From: Alphaproteobacteria bacterium RIFCSPHIGHO2_12_FULL_66_14 | Lineage (GTDB): Bacteria; Pseudomonadota; Alphaproteobacteria; Reyranellales; Reyranellaceae | Assembly: GCA_001767945.1 (NCBI GenBank) | Contig: MEMN01000075.1 | Coordinates: 2,948 to 38,796, forward strand | Reading direction: 5' to 3' | DNA length: 35,849 nt | Shown: positions 1 to 8,671 of the stretch, piece by piece | How positions within the stretch are numbered: the stretch's first letter is position 1 | Layout: every line of letters begins with the position of its first letter | The notes under the pieces: model-generated | What the model was told of the DNA's origin: nothing | The model's input: only the letters and a program-made list of their open reading frames with translations | Database searches by the model: none | Program-made: the position numbers and the translations under genes

Positions 1-573
1 GCGCGGCGCCGGCGTCACCGGCGTGAGCGACCAGGCGACGAAGGTCATGGCGAGCGGCGGCAGGCCGGTGAGGATGAAGGCCCAGCGCCAGCCCACGGCA
101 TCGGCGACGAGCTGGCACACGAGGAAGGACAGGCCGACGCCGAAGGAGAAGGCACCGGTGTAGACGGTGACGCTGCGCGAGCTGTCGCCCGGATCGAGCC
201 GGTCGGTCAACGCCTTGAGGCCCGGCATGTAGGCCCCGGCGAAGCCCAGCCCCGTCAGGCCCCACAGCAGCATGGCCGAGACCATGCCTTCGGCGAACAC
301 GCCGAAGGCGACCGTCCCGGCGGCGTTCAGCAGCGAGCCCAGCATGAGGATCCTGCGGGCATCGATACGGTCGGTGAGCGTCGTGAGGACGGGGGCGGCC
401 AGCATGTAGCCCAGGGCATAGGCGCTCGCCATCAGGCCGGCCTCGGCATAGGAGAGGCCCCATTCGGGAATCAGGAACGCCGGCATGGTGGCCGGCACGG
501 CGACGTGCGGCAGCAGGCCGCCGACCTGCCCCACCGCCATGGCGACCACCAGACTCTTCCCCCGGAGATTCAT
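1..573 (-). CDS. MFS transporter, N-terminal part (cut by window edge)
   Basis: This frame is open from an ATG at 573 to the window start, giving 191 residues of the N-terminal half of a major facilitator superfamily permease. Hydrophobic helices alternate with short loops. A motif-A-like loop, LTDRIDARR, lies at residues 66-74 between the second and third helices, with the conserved Asp-Arg at 68-69. Such proteins use the proton gradient to move small solutes or drugs across the inner membrane; the substrate cannot be read from the sequence. It shares a strand with the VOC/HpaB pair, 92 bp beyond the VOC stop, so it may import or export the aromatic compound handled there; that is inference. 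No strong Shine-Dalgarno sequence is visible, and a hairpin sits at 579-595 just upstream of the start. Confidence 0.85.
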   Translation of the reverse strand, partial: MNLRGKSLVVAMAVGQVGGLLPHVAVPATMPAFLIPEWGLSYAEAGLMASAYALGYMLAAPVLTTLTDRIDARRILMLGSLLNAAGTVAFGVFAEGMVSAMLLWGLTGLGFAGAYMPGLKALTDRLDPGDSSRSVTVYTGAFSFGVGLSFLVCQLVADAVGWRWAFILTGLPPLAMTFVAWSLTPVTPAPR

Positions 574-578
574 TGGCG

Positions 579-595
579 GGGAGTGTAGCACTCCC
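579..595. repeat. 7-bp dyad upstream of the MFS gene
   Basis: GGGAGTG and CACTCCC form perfect 7-bp arms around a TAG loop, 5 bp before the MFS start codon. It lies where a ribosome binding site would be expected, so it could be an operator or an RNA hairpin that hides the start. Only the symmetry is seen; the function is unknown. Confidence 0.3.
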
Positions 596-665
596 TTCGA
601 TCACGCATGACTTCGGCCTTCGTGACTCACCGCTGCACGACACGCCTCAGGGTGAGGTGTAGCCC

Positions 666-1253
666 TTACGTCGCGGCGCGGGCGGCCGTGCCGAAACTCG
701 GGATGCCCTGGGTGCGATCCTCGAGCGCCTCGGCGCCTTCGGTCGGCAACGGCTTGACCCAGTTGAGTGCGGCGTTGATGTCGCCCTGCCAAACCTCCTT
801 CGGCAGGTCGTAGACGAACTCGACGCCGTAGCCGTTGGGGTCGTGGATATAGAGGCTGTGGGTCATGCCGTGCTCGACCCTGCGGTCGAACTTCACGCCC
901 TTGTTCTGCAGGTAGGTGAGATGGGCGAGCCAGGCCTCGCGGCTCGGCATGGAGATGGCGATGTGGTTGACCGCGACCGGCATGCCGAACATCGCCCACT
1001 CCTTGGGCGGCGGCGGCAGGTCGCGGTTCTCGACCAGGGCGATGTCGTGGTGATGGCTGGTGCCGTCCTCGCGGACGCCCGAGTAGAAGCGCATCTTGGG
1101 CGGATTGGGACGGGTCGCCGTCGGCGTCAGTTCGCCGACCTGCTTGAAGCCCACGATCTCCGTCCAGAAACGGTGCGACTCCTCGAGGTCGCGGACGTTG
1201 AGCACGAGGTGGTTGATGCCGCGCGGCGTCACTGGCTTGTCCATGACATTCAC
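666..1253 (-). CDS. VOC-family protein, extradiol dioxygenase-like
   Basis: This 195-residue protein has the vicinal oxygen chelate fold. The likely metal ligands are H15 (in INHLVLNV), H97 (in VNHIAI) and E145 (in DPNGYGVEF), matching the His-His-Glu facial triad of type I extradiol dioxygenases. The family includes catechol 2,3-dioxygenases, glyoxalase I and resistance proteins. It follows the HpaB-type monooxygenase gene by 67 bp on the same strand. A ring-hydroxylation then ring-cleavage pair is therefore plausible: the flavin enzyme makes a catechol and this protein opens it with Fe(II) and O2. The substrate is not identifiable. A fosfomycin-resistance or glyoxalase-like role is possible but fits the neighbours less well. 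Confidence 0.85.
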   Translation of the reverse strand: MNVMDKPVTPRGINHLVLNVRDLEESHRFWTEIVGFKQVGELTPTATRPNPPKMRFYSGVREDGTSHHHDIALVENRDLPPPPKEWAMFGMPVAVNHIAISMPSREAWLAHLTYLQNKGVKFDRRVEHGMTHSLYIHDPNGYGVEFVYDLPKEVWQGDINAALNWVKPLPTEGAEALEDRTQGIPSFGTAARAAT

Positions 1254-1320
1254 TCCCGGATCGGTTCTGTCCTTATGCCCGAAAATACTAGCACCAAACG
1301 GCCCGACGCGCGCCCCGCCG

Positions 1321-2796
1321 TCAGGATGCCGCCACCGCCGCCTGCGGGACGGCCGGTTCGTCGAGGTCCTCCAGCAGGAAGCGGTCGACCAGCCGGTTGG
1401 CCCGGGTGCGGTCGGCGGCCGTGTGCGCCACCGTCAGGTTGCGGCCGACCGAGCCCAGGTAGAAGCGCTCGTATTGCTCGTTGCGGCTGCCCAGCGCCGT
1501 GCCGGTGAAGTCCCAGGCGAGGCGGAACAGCCGGCTGCGCTGCTCGGCATCGACGCCGACGCCCAGCAGGTACTTGTCGATCAATGGCCGCAGCTTGCGG
1601 TCGGCGAGGGCTGAGCGGGCCGGCGTGGTCAGGAGATTGTGCGAGCCGACCAGGCGGATGATCTCGTTGACCCTCGGGAACCAGGTCGGCAGCGCCGCAC
1701 GCAGGGCCAGCAGCGGCCGCTGGTCGCAGGCCCACAGGCCGTTGCCGATCTCGCGGGCGGCCTGCTCGGCGGCATAGACCGAGGCGCGGGCGAATTCGGC
1801 GAACATCGCGATCTCGCCCAGCATCTGCTGCGTCTGCGGCAGGTTGAGGTTGATCGCCTCGGCCATCCTTGTGGCGAGGCCGTAGGCGAACTCGAGCTTG
1901 GTCTGCGCCCGGATCATGGTCTGCTGCATGATGTTGGGCCACCAGCTCGTCTTCATCACCGAGTTGTAGACGGCGAGGTTGGCGTCGATGAACAGCCGCT
2001 CGCGCGGCACCTCGACGTCGTCGAAGATCACGAAGGCGTCCTGCTCGTCGAAGCGGCTCGACAGCGGATGCTCGAAGCGGTTGCTGTTCACCGACACGCT
2101 GTCGCGGCAGAGGAAGGTGAGCCCCGGCGCATCCATCGGGATGCAGAAACTCAAGGCATGCACGCCCGCCGCATCGGGCATCGGCCCGCCGGGATAGACC
2201 GCGAGTTCGTCGGCGAACGGCGCGAGCGTGGCCAGCACGCGGCTGCCGCGCACCACGATGCCGTGCTCGGTCTCCCCGACCTTGTGGAGCTGCACCGGAT
2301 CGAAGCCCACCGGATACTTGCCCTTGGCCAGATCGACGTTGGTATGGACGATGGTGTGGGTGAGCGAGATGTCGTCGCGCCGGAGCTTCTTCTGATAGCG
2401 CACGAGGTTCTCGGCGCCCTGCTCGTTGCCATTGATGGCCCACTCGTCGCTGCGGCCGGCGAAACCCGCGAAGGTGACGTTCATGTAGTCGGGCGTGCGG
2501 CCCATCAGGCCGACGGAGTATTCGGCGATCTTCTCCAGACCGCGGTGACGCCTCTGCAAATCCTCGTGGCTCCCCGGGATCATGTGGCTGACGTTGATCG
2601 GCTCGCCGGTCTCAGGATCCGGCATCAGGCAGACGTCGGCGGCCTGGTGCTGCAGGTCGAAGACCTCGGCCATGGCCTCCGCCGCGCCGCTGAGCGCCGG
2701 ATGGTCGGCGATCGAGCCGATTTTATCGCCGCCGACCCACAGGGCGCGGCCGTCGCGCAAGCCCTGCAGGAACTGCTTTCCCGTGCGTGCCGCCAT
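1321..2796 (-). CDS. 4-hydroxyphenylacetate 3-hydroxylase (HpaB) family flavin monooxygenase
   Basis: This 491-residue protein belongs to the HpaB/PvcC family of FADH2-dependent ortho-hydroxylases, which have an acyl-CoA dehydrogenase-like fold. The N-terminus RTGKQFLQGLRDGRALWVGG is the typical family opening. I chose the ATG at 2796 because GGGAGGAG lies 6 nt upstream; the frame is open to 2883, but those extra 29 residues are not family-like. Known members hydroxylate phenols such as 4-hydroxyphenylacetate or chlorophenols and need FADH2 from a separate reductase (HpaC), which is absent here. The gene lies upstream of the VOC gene and diverges from a LysR gene, so it is probably induced by an aromatic ligand. 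The exact substrate is unknown. Confidence 0.88.
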   Translation of the reverse strand: MAARTGKQFLQGLRDGRALWVGGDKIGSIADHPALSGAAEAMAEVFDLQHQAADVCLMPDPETGEPINVSHMIPGSHEDLQRRHRGLEKIAEYSVGLMGRTPDYMNVTFAGFAGRSDEWAINGNEQGAENLVRYQKKLRRDDISLTHTIVHTNVDLAKGKYPVGFDPVQLHKVGETEHGIVVRGSRVLATLAPFADELAVYPGGPMPDAAGVHALSFCIPMDAPGLTFLCRDSVSVNSNRFEHPLSSRFDEQDAFVIFDDVEVPRERLFIDANLAVYNSVMKTSWWPNIMQQTMIRAQTKLEFAYGLATRMAEAINLNLPQTQQMLGEIAMFAEFARASVYAAEQAAREIGNGLWACDQRPLLALRAALPTWFPRVNEIIRLVGSHNLLTTPARSALADRKLRPLIDKYLLGVGVDAEQRSRLFRLAWDFTGTALGSRNEQYERFYLGSVGRNLTVAHTAADRTRANRLVDRFLLEDLDEPAVPQAAVAAS

Positions 2797-2882
2797 TTGC
2801 CGCTCCTCCCGAGGTGGTTTTCTTGATCTGGACGCTGGATTGGCGAAATCGACCCTAGTCAAGCGGCCGGTATGCCGGAACA
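2797..2882. promoter_or_regulatory. Divergent control region between hpaB-like and lysR genes
   Basis: This 86-bp spacer separates the divergent monooxygenase and LysR genes, the usual layout for a LysR-type regulator that controls its neighbour and itself. On the minus strand TTGACT (2862-2857) resembles a -35 box for the monooxygenase, but no good -10 follows at 17 bp. No convincing T-N11-A palindrome was found by eye. Confidence 0.35.
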
Positions 2883-3881
2883 ATGAAAGAGATCATGAAA
2901 CGCATAACCAACCGTTATGAAGCCCACCCGGGGCGGACGCCGCCGGCGGCCGGCGAGCGCGACCTGGTGGCGCGGCTGCACAAGGTCAATCTCGACCTGC
3001 TGCCGGTGCTGCATGAGCTCCTGCGCACCCGCAGCGTCACGCGCACCGCGCAATCCCTCGGCATCACCCAACCCGCCGTGAGCCGGGCGCTCCGGCAGCT
3101 GCGCGGCGCCTTCGACGACCAGCTGCTGATCTCGCCCGGCCGCGACACCCACCTCACCGAACGGGCGGCGGCGCTGGCCGGGCCGCTCGGCCATGCGCTC
3201 GGCGAACTCGACCTGCTGCTGAAGCCCGCCGGCCCGTTCGATCCGGCGACCGAGGCGGTGCACCTGGTGGTCAACACGGCCGACTATGTCACCCAGCTCC
3301 TGGCGCCGATCCTGGCCGAGATCTGCGCCCGCGAGGCGCCGCACGTCGTACTGGAATTCACCTGGGCCGGCACGCGCACCGCCGAGGACCTGGCCAAGGT
3401 CGACTTCATGATCGGCCCGCGTGCCTTCGGCGAGACCCTGGGCAAGCGGGTCGGCCGCCTGCCGCTGTGGCGCGACGAGATGGTGTGCATTGCCGCCGCC
3501 GGCAACGCGGCGATCCCGCCGCGCCTCACGCCGGCGCAGTTCCAGGCCATGCGCTACGTCGCCTTCCAGCGCGGCCCGCGCACGCCGCAGGACGTGCGCG
3601 TCCTCCTGCAGCCGACCTCGACGCTGGAGGTGGCGCCGGTCTGCACCACTTCCAGCTTCCTGGTGCTGGGCGCGATCGTCGGCAAGTCCGACTGCGTTGC
3701 GCTGGTGCCGCGCAAGGTGGCGCGGGAGCTGGCGCGCGCGGAAAAGCTGCGCATCGTCGAGATCGCCTACCTGCGCAAGCAGCTGCTGATCGACGCCTAC
3801 TGGAGCCTGGCCACCAACAGCCGGCGCGGCCGCGCCTGGTTCCGCGGGCTGCTGGCCCGCGGCGCCGCCCGGCTGGGGTAG
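2883..3881 (+). CDS. LysR-family transcriptional regulator (NahR/NodD-like branch)
   Basis: This 332-residue protein has an N-terminal winged helix-turn-helix. The HTH lies near residues 50-72 (SVTRTAQSLG, ITQPAVSRAL), preceded by VNLDLLPVLHELL, which is typical of the NahR/NodD/LinR branch. The rest is a periplasmic-binding-like effector domain. It probably activates the divergent monooxygenase and VOC genes when an aromatic inducer binds. The ATG at 2883 gives the longest protein. The ATG at 2895, preceded by GAAAGAG, would shorten it by four residues and has the better ribosome site. The DNA-binding role is secure at family level; the inducer and targets are inferred from position. Confidence 0.9.
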   Translation: MKEIMKRITNRYEAHPGRTPPAAGERDLVARLHKVNLDLLPVLHELLRTRSVTRTAQSLGITQPAVSRALRQLRGAFDDQLLISPGRDTHLTERAAALAGPLGHALGELDLLLKPAGPFDPATEAVHLVVNTADYVTQLLAPILAEICAREAPHVVLEFTWAGTRTAEDLAKVDFMIGPRAFGETLGKRVGRLPLWRDEMVCIAAAGNAAIPPRLTPAQFQAMRYVAFQRGPRTPQDVRVLLQPTSTLEVAPVCTTSSFLVLGAIVGKSDCVALVPRKVARELARAEKLRIVEIAYLRKQLLIDAYWSLATNSRRGRAWFRGLLARGAARLG

Positions 3882-3902
3882 GCGCAGGAATTTCGCCGAC
3901 CC

Positions 3903-3930
3903 GGGAATAAACGCCCCTCCCCGGTGTCTC
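3903..3930 (+). promoter_or_regulatory. Candidate ECF-type promoter before the secreted-protein gene
   Basis: GGGAATAA at 3903-3910 and GTGTCTC at 3924-3930 resemble the -35 (GGAAT-like) and -10 (CGTC/TGTC-like) elements of ECF sigma promoters. They lie about 35 bp upstream of the gene at 3966 and 475 bp upstream of the ECF sigma gene itself. ECF operons usually autoregulate, so this is the natural place for such a promoter. The assignment is by pattern only. Confidence 0.35.
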
Positions 3931-3965
3931 TCCCCTGCTGACAACATCCGCACGGGAGAAAAGAC

Positions 3966-4352
3966 ATGCTGAAATCGATGCTTTCCGCCGCCGCCCTGCT
4001 CGCGGCCCTCACTGCCGGCAGCGCCTTTGCCGCCGACCCCGCCTCCGCGACCCCACCCATGAACAAGGGCGGCATGTTCGTCACGGCGAGCGGCATGACG
4101 CTCTATACCTTCGACAAGGACGCCACCCCCGGCAAGTCGGTGTGCAACGGCCCCTGCGCCACCAACTGGCCGCCGGCCGTCGCCGCCGATGGCGCCAAGG
4201 CGGCGGGCGACTGGACGATCATCACCCGCGACGACGGGCTGAAGCAGTGGGCCTACAAGGGCAAGCCGGTCTACGCCTTCATCAAGGACACCAAGGCGGG
4301 CGACAAGGCCGGCGACGGCTTCCTGAACGGCGCCTGGCATATCGCCAAGTAA
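3966..4352 (+). CDS. Secreted COG4315-type repeat protein (PF03640-like)
   Basis: This 128-residue exported protein has an N-terminal signal peptide (MLKSMLSAAALLAALTAG) with probable cleavage after AFA, near residue 22. The mature part has two copies of the short motif typical of the 'secreted repeat of unknown function': LYTFDKD near residue 45 and VYAFIKD near residue 104. Between them is CNGPCATNWPP with two cysteines. Family members are periplasmic or lipoproteins of unknown biochemical role, often beside ECF sigma factors or stress genes. No lipobox cysteine is visible, so this one is probably soluble. An AGAAAAG-type ribosome site precedes the ATG. It lies 52 bp upstream of the sigma gene on the same strand, which suggests a shared stress regulon. 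Confidence 0.85.
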   Translation: MLKSMLSAAALLAALTAGSAFAADPASATPPMNKGGMFVTASGMTLYTFDKDATPGKSVCNGPCATNWPPAVAADGAKAAGDWTIITRDDGLKQWAYKGKPVYAFIKDTKAGDKAGDGFLNGAWHIAK

Positions 4353-4365
4353 TCCTGTCTCGACT

Positions 4366-4392
4366 CTCCTCCCCCGCCGCGCGGGGGAGGAG
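4366..4392. terminator. 12-bp stem-loop between secreted protein and ECF sigma genes
   Basis: CTCCTCCCCC and GGGGGAGGAG pair perfectly, and two further G-C pairs extend the stem to 12 bp around a 3-nt loop. No T-tract follows on either strand, so it is not a classic intrinsic terminator. It could attenuate transcription or stabilise the upstream mRNA. It may also be a copy of a dispersed intergenic element, which needs a genome search. Confidence 0.45.
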
Positions 4393-4404
4393 TAAGAGGA
4401 ATGG

Positions 4405-4911
4405 ATGGCCGACGCGGACGCCCTGCTCGAACCGCTGATCCCGGCGTTGCGCCGCTACGCCTACGCGCTGCTGCGCGACCACGATGCGGCCGACGATCTG
4501 GTGCAGGACACACTGGAGCGGGCGCTGTCGCGCTGGCGGTTGCGACGACCGGACGGCGACCTGCGCGCCTGGCTGTTCACCATCCAGCGCAACCTGTTCG
4601 TCAATGCCTGGCGCCAGCGACAACGACAGGGGCCACACGCCAGCCTGGACGACGTCGCGCCGCCCGGCACCGCCGCGCAACAGGAGGCGGCGCTCGAAGT
4701 CCGGGACGTGCTGGCGGCCCTCGACCAGCTGCCCGAGGAGCAGAAGTCGCTGCTGCTGCTGATCGGGGTGGAAGATTTCTCGTACGATGACGCGGCGCGC
4801 ATCCTGGGTCTGCCGATGGGGACCGTGATGTCGCGCCTGTCGCGCGGCCGGCAAAAGCTGCGGTCGATTTTGGAAACGGGGCGCGCCACGCTGCTTCGGA
4901 GAGTGAAATGA
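4405..4911 (+). CDS. ECF-family RNA polymerase sigma factor
   Basis: This 168-residue protein contains only sigma region 2 (about residues 13-75, with DHDAADDLVQDTLERAL and LRAWLFTIQRNLFVNAWR) and region 4 (about 103-155, with an HTH around YDDAARILGLPMGTVMSRL), as expected for group 4 sigma factors. It redirects RNA polymerase to stress promoters. Its stop overlaps the anti-sigma start as ATGA, so the two are translationally coupled. It would be held inactive by that protein until a signal releases it. The ATG at 4405 fits, with AAGAGGAA a few bases upstream. The regulon probably includes the secreted protein gene just before it; that is inference from position and the candidate promoter. 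Confidence 0.95.
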   Translation: MADADALLEPLIPALRRYAYALLRDHDAADDLVQDTLERALSRWRLRRPDGDLRAWLFTIQRNLFVNAWRQRQRQGPHASLDDVAPPGTAAQQEAALEVRDVLAALDQLPEEQKSLLLLIGVEDFSYDDAARILGLPMGTVMSRLSRGRQKLRSILETGRATLLRRVK

Positions 4912-5675
4912 TCGGCGAAGACGACCTCCAGGCCTTCATCGACGAGCGTCTCGACGGCCCTCGTCGCGCGGCGGTGGAGGCGCATCTCGCCGCCCATCCC
5001 GAGATCCGCGAACGGGTCACCGCGGAGCGCCGCCAGCGCGCGATGCTGCGCGGCCAACTGGAAGCCAAATTCGCCGAGCCGGTCCCGGCGCGACTGAGGA
5101 TCGCCAGCATCCGCGCATCGCGGCGTGGACAGTCGGCGGGCTGGATGCGCACGGCCGCGGCAGCGCTCGCGATCTTCGTCGCCGGCGCGGCCGGCGGCTG
5201 GTTCGCCAACGGCCTGGCGCCCGCCTCCGCGCCCGTGGCGCCGACGACCAGCATCGCGCAGGGCGCGACCGCGGCCTTCCGGACCTTCGTGGTCGAGGTC
5301 GCCCATCCGGTCGAAGTGGGCGCGACACAGGAAGCGCATTTGCTGCAGTGGCTGGGCAAGCGGCTCGGCCGGCCACTGGCGGCGCCCGACCTCTCGCGGT
5401 TCGGCTACCGGCTGATGGGGGGGCGGCTGCTGCCGGCGGGAAGCGCTGCCGCGGCGCAGCTCATGTACGACGACGCGAGCGGCCGCCGCCTCACCGTCTA
5501 TGTGCGGGCGGCGTCGGGCACCGAGACGGCCTTCCGCTTCCAGCAGGAGGGCGATACCGCGACCTTTGCCTGGATCGACCAGGGCTTCGGCTTTGCCGTG
5601 ACGGCGATGGCCAGCCGCGACGAACTGCTGCCGATCGCCGAAGCGGTCTACCAGAGGTTCGTCGGCAAGAGCTGA
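4908..5675 (+). CDS. Membrane-anchored anti-sigma factor (RsiW-like)
   Basis: This 255-residue protein has a cytoplasmic N-terminal domain (residues 1-79), one transmembrane helix (about 80-100) and a periplasmic C-terminal domain. The N-terminal region contains EAHLAAHPEIRERV, which aligns with the zinc anti-sigma fold, but the protein contains no cysteine, so the His-Cys-Cys zinc site is missing. It therefore probably senses a membrane or periplasmic signal through its outer domain, and not thiol oxidation. It overlaps the sigma gene by 4 nt, the standard arrangement for a cognate pair. Its 3' end lies 12 bp from the convergent small membrane protein gene, leaving no room for a terminator between them. 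Confidence 0.88.
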   Translation: MIGEDDLQAFIDERLDGPRRAAVEAHLAAHPEIRERVTAERRQRAMLRGQLEAKFAEPVPARLRIASIRASRRGQSAGWMRTAAAALAIFVAGAAGGWFANGLAPASAPVAPTTSIAQGATAAFRTFVVEVAHPVEVGATQEAHLLQWLGKRLGRPLAAPDLSRFGYRLMGGRLLPAGSAAAAQLMYDDASGRRLTVYVRAASGTETAFRFQQEGDTATFAWIDQGFGFAVTAMASRDELLPIAEAVYQRFVGKS

Positions 5676-5687
5676 CCCTCGCCGTCG

Positions 5688-5954
5688 CTACTTCGTCGGA
5701 TCGGTCAGGTCCTCGAATTCCTTGAGGTGGCTCGGGGCCCATTTGTGGTCGCGGGCGCGCACGATCCAGCGGTTGAGGAAGCCCCAGTGCCGCCGGCCGG
5801 CCTTCACCCAGACACGGCCGGTCTCGAACTCGGTGGCCAGCAGGTAGATGCCGAGCACGAAGAAGATCCAGCCCTGCAGGATCGGCAGCAGGCCACCCAC
5901 CACCGACATCACGAGGCAGCCCAGGACCGCCAACGCCATCAGCGGCTTGCGCAT
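5688..5954 (-). CDS. Small membrane protein, PGPGW-like
   Basis: This 88-residue protein has two hydrophobic segments near residues 5-22 and 25-44, then a charged basic C-terminal tail. The segment LPILQGWIFFVLGIYLLATEF resembles the core of the PGPGW putative transmembrane family, with the second Gly-Trp kept; this family call is moderate. Function is unknown. Its AGGTG ribosome site overlaps the lpdA stop, 7 bp upstream, so it is co-translated as the last gene of the TCA operon. That may reflect co-transcription only. Confidence 0.75.
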   Translation of the reverse strand: MRKPLMALAVLGCLVMSVVGGLLPILQGWIFFVLGIYLLATEFETGRVWVKAGRRHWGFLNRWIVRARDHKWAPSHLKEFEDLTDPTK

Positions 5955-5961
5955 CCGACAC

Positions 5962-7374
5962 CTACAGGTGGATCGGCTTTTCCCAGGCCGCCAACGCCGC
6001 TTCCTTGAGCGCCTCGTTGACGGTCGGATGGGCGTGGCAGACGCGGCCGATGTCCTCGGCCGAGGCCGCGAACTCCATGGCGAGCGCCGCCTCGCCGATC
6101 ATCGTGCCGGCCTCGGCGCCGAAGATGTGGACGCCCAGCACGCGGTCGGTGGTTTTGTCGGAAAGTACCTTCACGAAGCCCTCCGTCGCCGCGTTCGCGC
6201 GGCTGCGCGGGTCGGCGGTGAAAGGATACTTGCCGACCTTGTAGGCAACGCCCGCCGCTTTCAGTTGTTCCTCGGTCTTGCCGACCCAGGCGACCTCGGG
6301 CTGGGTGTAGACGACCGACGGCACGAGGTCCCAGTTCACGTGGCCCTTCTGGCCGGCCAGCGTTTCTACGCAGGCGATGCCGTCCTCGCTCGCCTTGTGC
6401 GCCAGCATCGGCCCGTCGATCACGTCGCCGATGGCGTAGATGCCGGGCACCGAGGTCCGGAAGTGAGCATCGACGGCGATGCGGCCGCGTTCGGTGAGTT
6501 TCACGCCGACCTTGTCGAGGCCGAGGCCTGCCACATAGGGACGGCGGCCGATGGCCACCAGCACGACGTCGGCCTGCAGCGTCTCCGTTGTCCCGCCCTT
6601 CGACGGCTCGACGGTGAGCGTGACGCCCGCACCGGTCGTCTCGGCCTTGGTCACTTTCGTACTCAGCTTGAACTTCAGCCCCTGCTTGGCGAGGGCGCGC
6701 TGGAAGAACTTGGTGATCTCGTCGTCGATGCCCGCGCAGATGCGATCGAGGAACTCGACCACCGTCACCTCGGCGCCGAGCCGCCGCCACACCGAGCCCA
6801 GCTCGAGGCCGATGATGCCGGCACCGACCACCACCAGGCGCTTCGGCACCTGGCCGAGCTCGAGCGCGCCGGTCGAGGACACGATCTTCTTTTCGTCGAT
6901 GGCGATGCCGGGGAGCGGAGTCACTTCCGAACCCGCGGCGATCAGGATGCTCTTGGCCGTGACCGTGTCCTTCACCGCGCCGTCGGAGCCGATCACCGAG
7001 ACCTTGCCGGCGGCTTCGATGCGACCAGCGCCCTGCAGCCAGGCGATCTTGTTCTTCTTGAACAGGAACTCGATGCCCTTGGTGGTGGCGCCCACCACCT
7101 CGGCCTTGCGCTTCATCATCTGCGCGAAGTCGAGCGTCGGCGCTCCGACCACGATGCCGTGCGCGGCAAGGTCGTGGCCGGTCTCCTCGAACAGGTGCGA
7201 GGATTGCAGCAGCGCCTTGGAGGGGATGCAGCCGACGTTGAGGCAGGTGCCGCCGAGCGTCGCGTTCTTCTCGACGACCACCACCTTCATGCCGAGCTGG
7301 GCGGCGCGGATCGCCGCCACGTAGCCGCCCGGACCGGCGCCGATCACGATGAGGTCAAATGTCTCATTCGCCAT
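5962..7374 (-). CDS. lpdA: Dihydrolipoamide dehydrogenase (E3)
   Basis: This 470-residue flavoprotein reoxidises the lipoyl group of E2 and passes electrons to NAD+. The FAD-binding GAGPGG is at residues 12-17. The redox disulfide is C44 and C49 in GGTCLNVGCIPSK. A second Rossmann motif, VVGAGIIGLELGSVW, binds NAD, and the C-terminal HAHPTVNEALKEA carries the catalytic His-Glu pair of the dimer interface. The length is normal. It lies 10 bp after sucB, with GAGGA overlapping the sucB stop, so it is dedicated to the 2-oxoglutarate dehydrogenase complex. It may also serve other lipoyl complexes, because alphaproteobacteria often carry a second E3 with pyruvate dehydrogenase. Confidence 0.97.
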   Translation of the reverse strand: MANETFDLIVIGAGPGGYVAAIRAAQLGMKVVVVEKNATLGGTCLNVGCIPSKALLQSSHLFEETGHDLAAHGIVVGAPTLDFAQMMKRKAEVVGATTKGIEFLFKKNKIAWLQGAGRIEAAGKVSVIGSDGAVKDTVTAKSILIAAGSEVTPLPGIAIDEKKIVSSTGALELGQVPKRLVVVGAGIIGLELGSVWRRLGAEVTVVEFLDRICAGIDDEITKFFQRALAKQGLKFKLSTKVTKAETTGAGVTLTVEPSKGGTTETLQADVVLVAIGRRPYVAGLGLDKVGVKLTERGRIAVDAHFRTSVPGIYAIGDVIDGPMLAHKASEDGIACVETLAGQKGHVNWDLVPSVVYTQPEVAWVGKTEEQLKAAGVAYKVGKYPFTADPRSRANAATEGFVKVLSDKTTDRVLGVHIFGAEAGTMIGEAALAMEFAASAEDIGRVCHAHPTVNEALKEAALAAWEKPIHL

Positions 7375-7384
7375 GACGCTGTCC

Positions 7385-8644
<1,260 letters not shown>

Positions 8645-8671
8645 GACTAAAAAATCCTCCTTGTCGCGCCC

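Noticed and set aside
642-660. Hairpin downstream of the VOC gene as an intrinsic terminator
   Set aside because: The stem is only 8 bp including a G-T pair and no T-tract follows on the minus strand.
2859-4340. Minus-strand open frame (493 codons) across the lysR and secreted-protein genes
   Set aside because: It is a shadow of lysR and the COG4315-type gene; no domain and a biased Gly/Arg/Gln composition.
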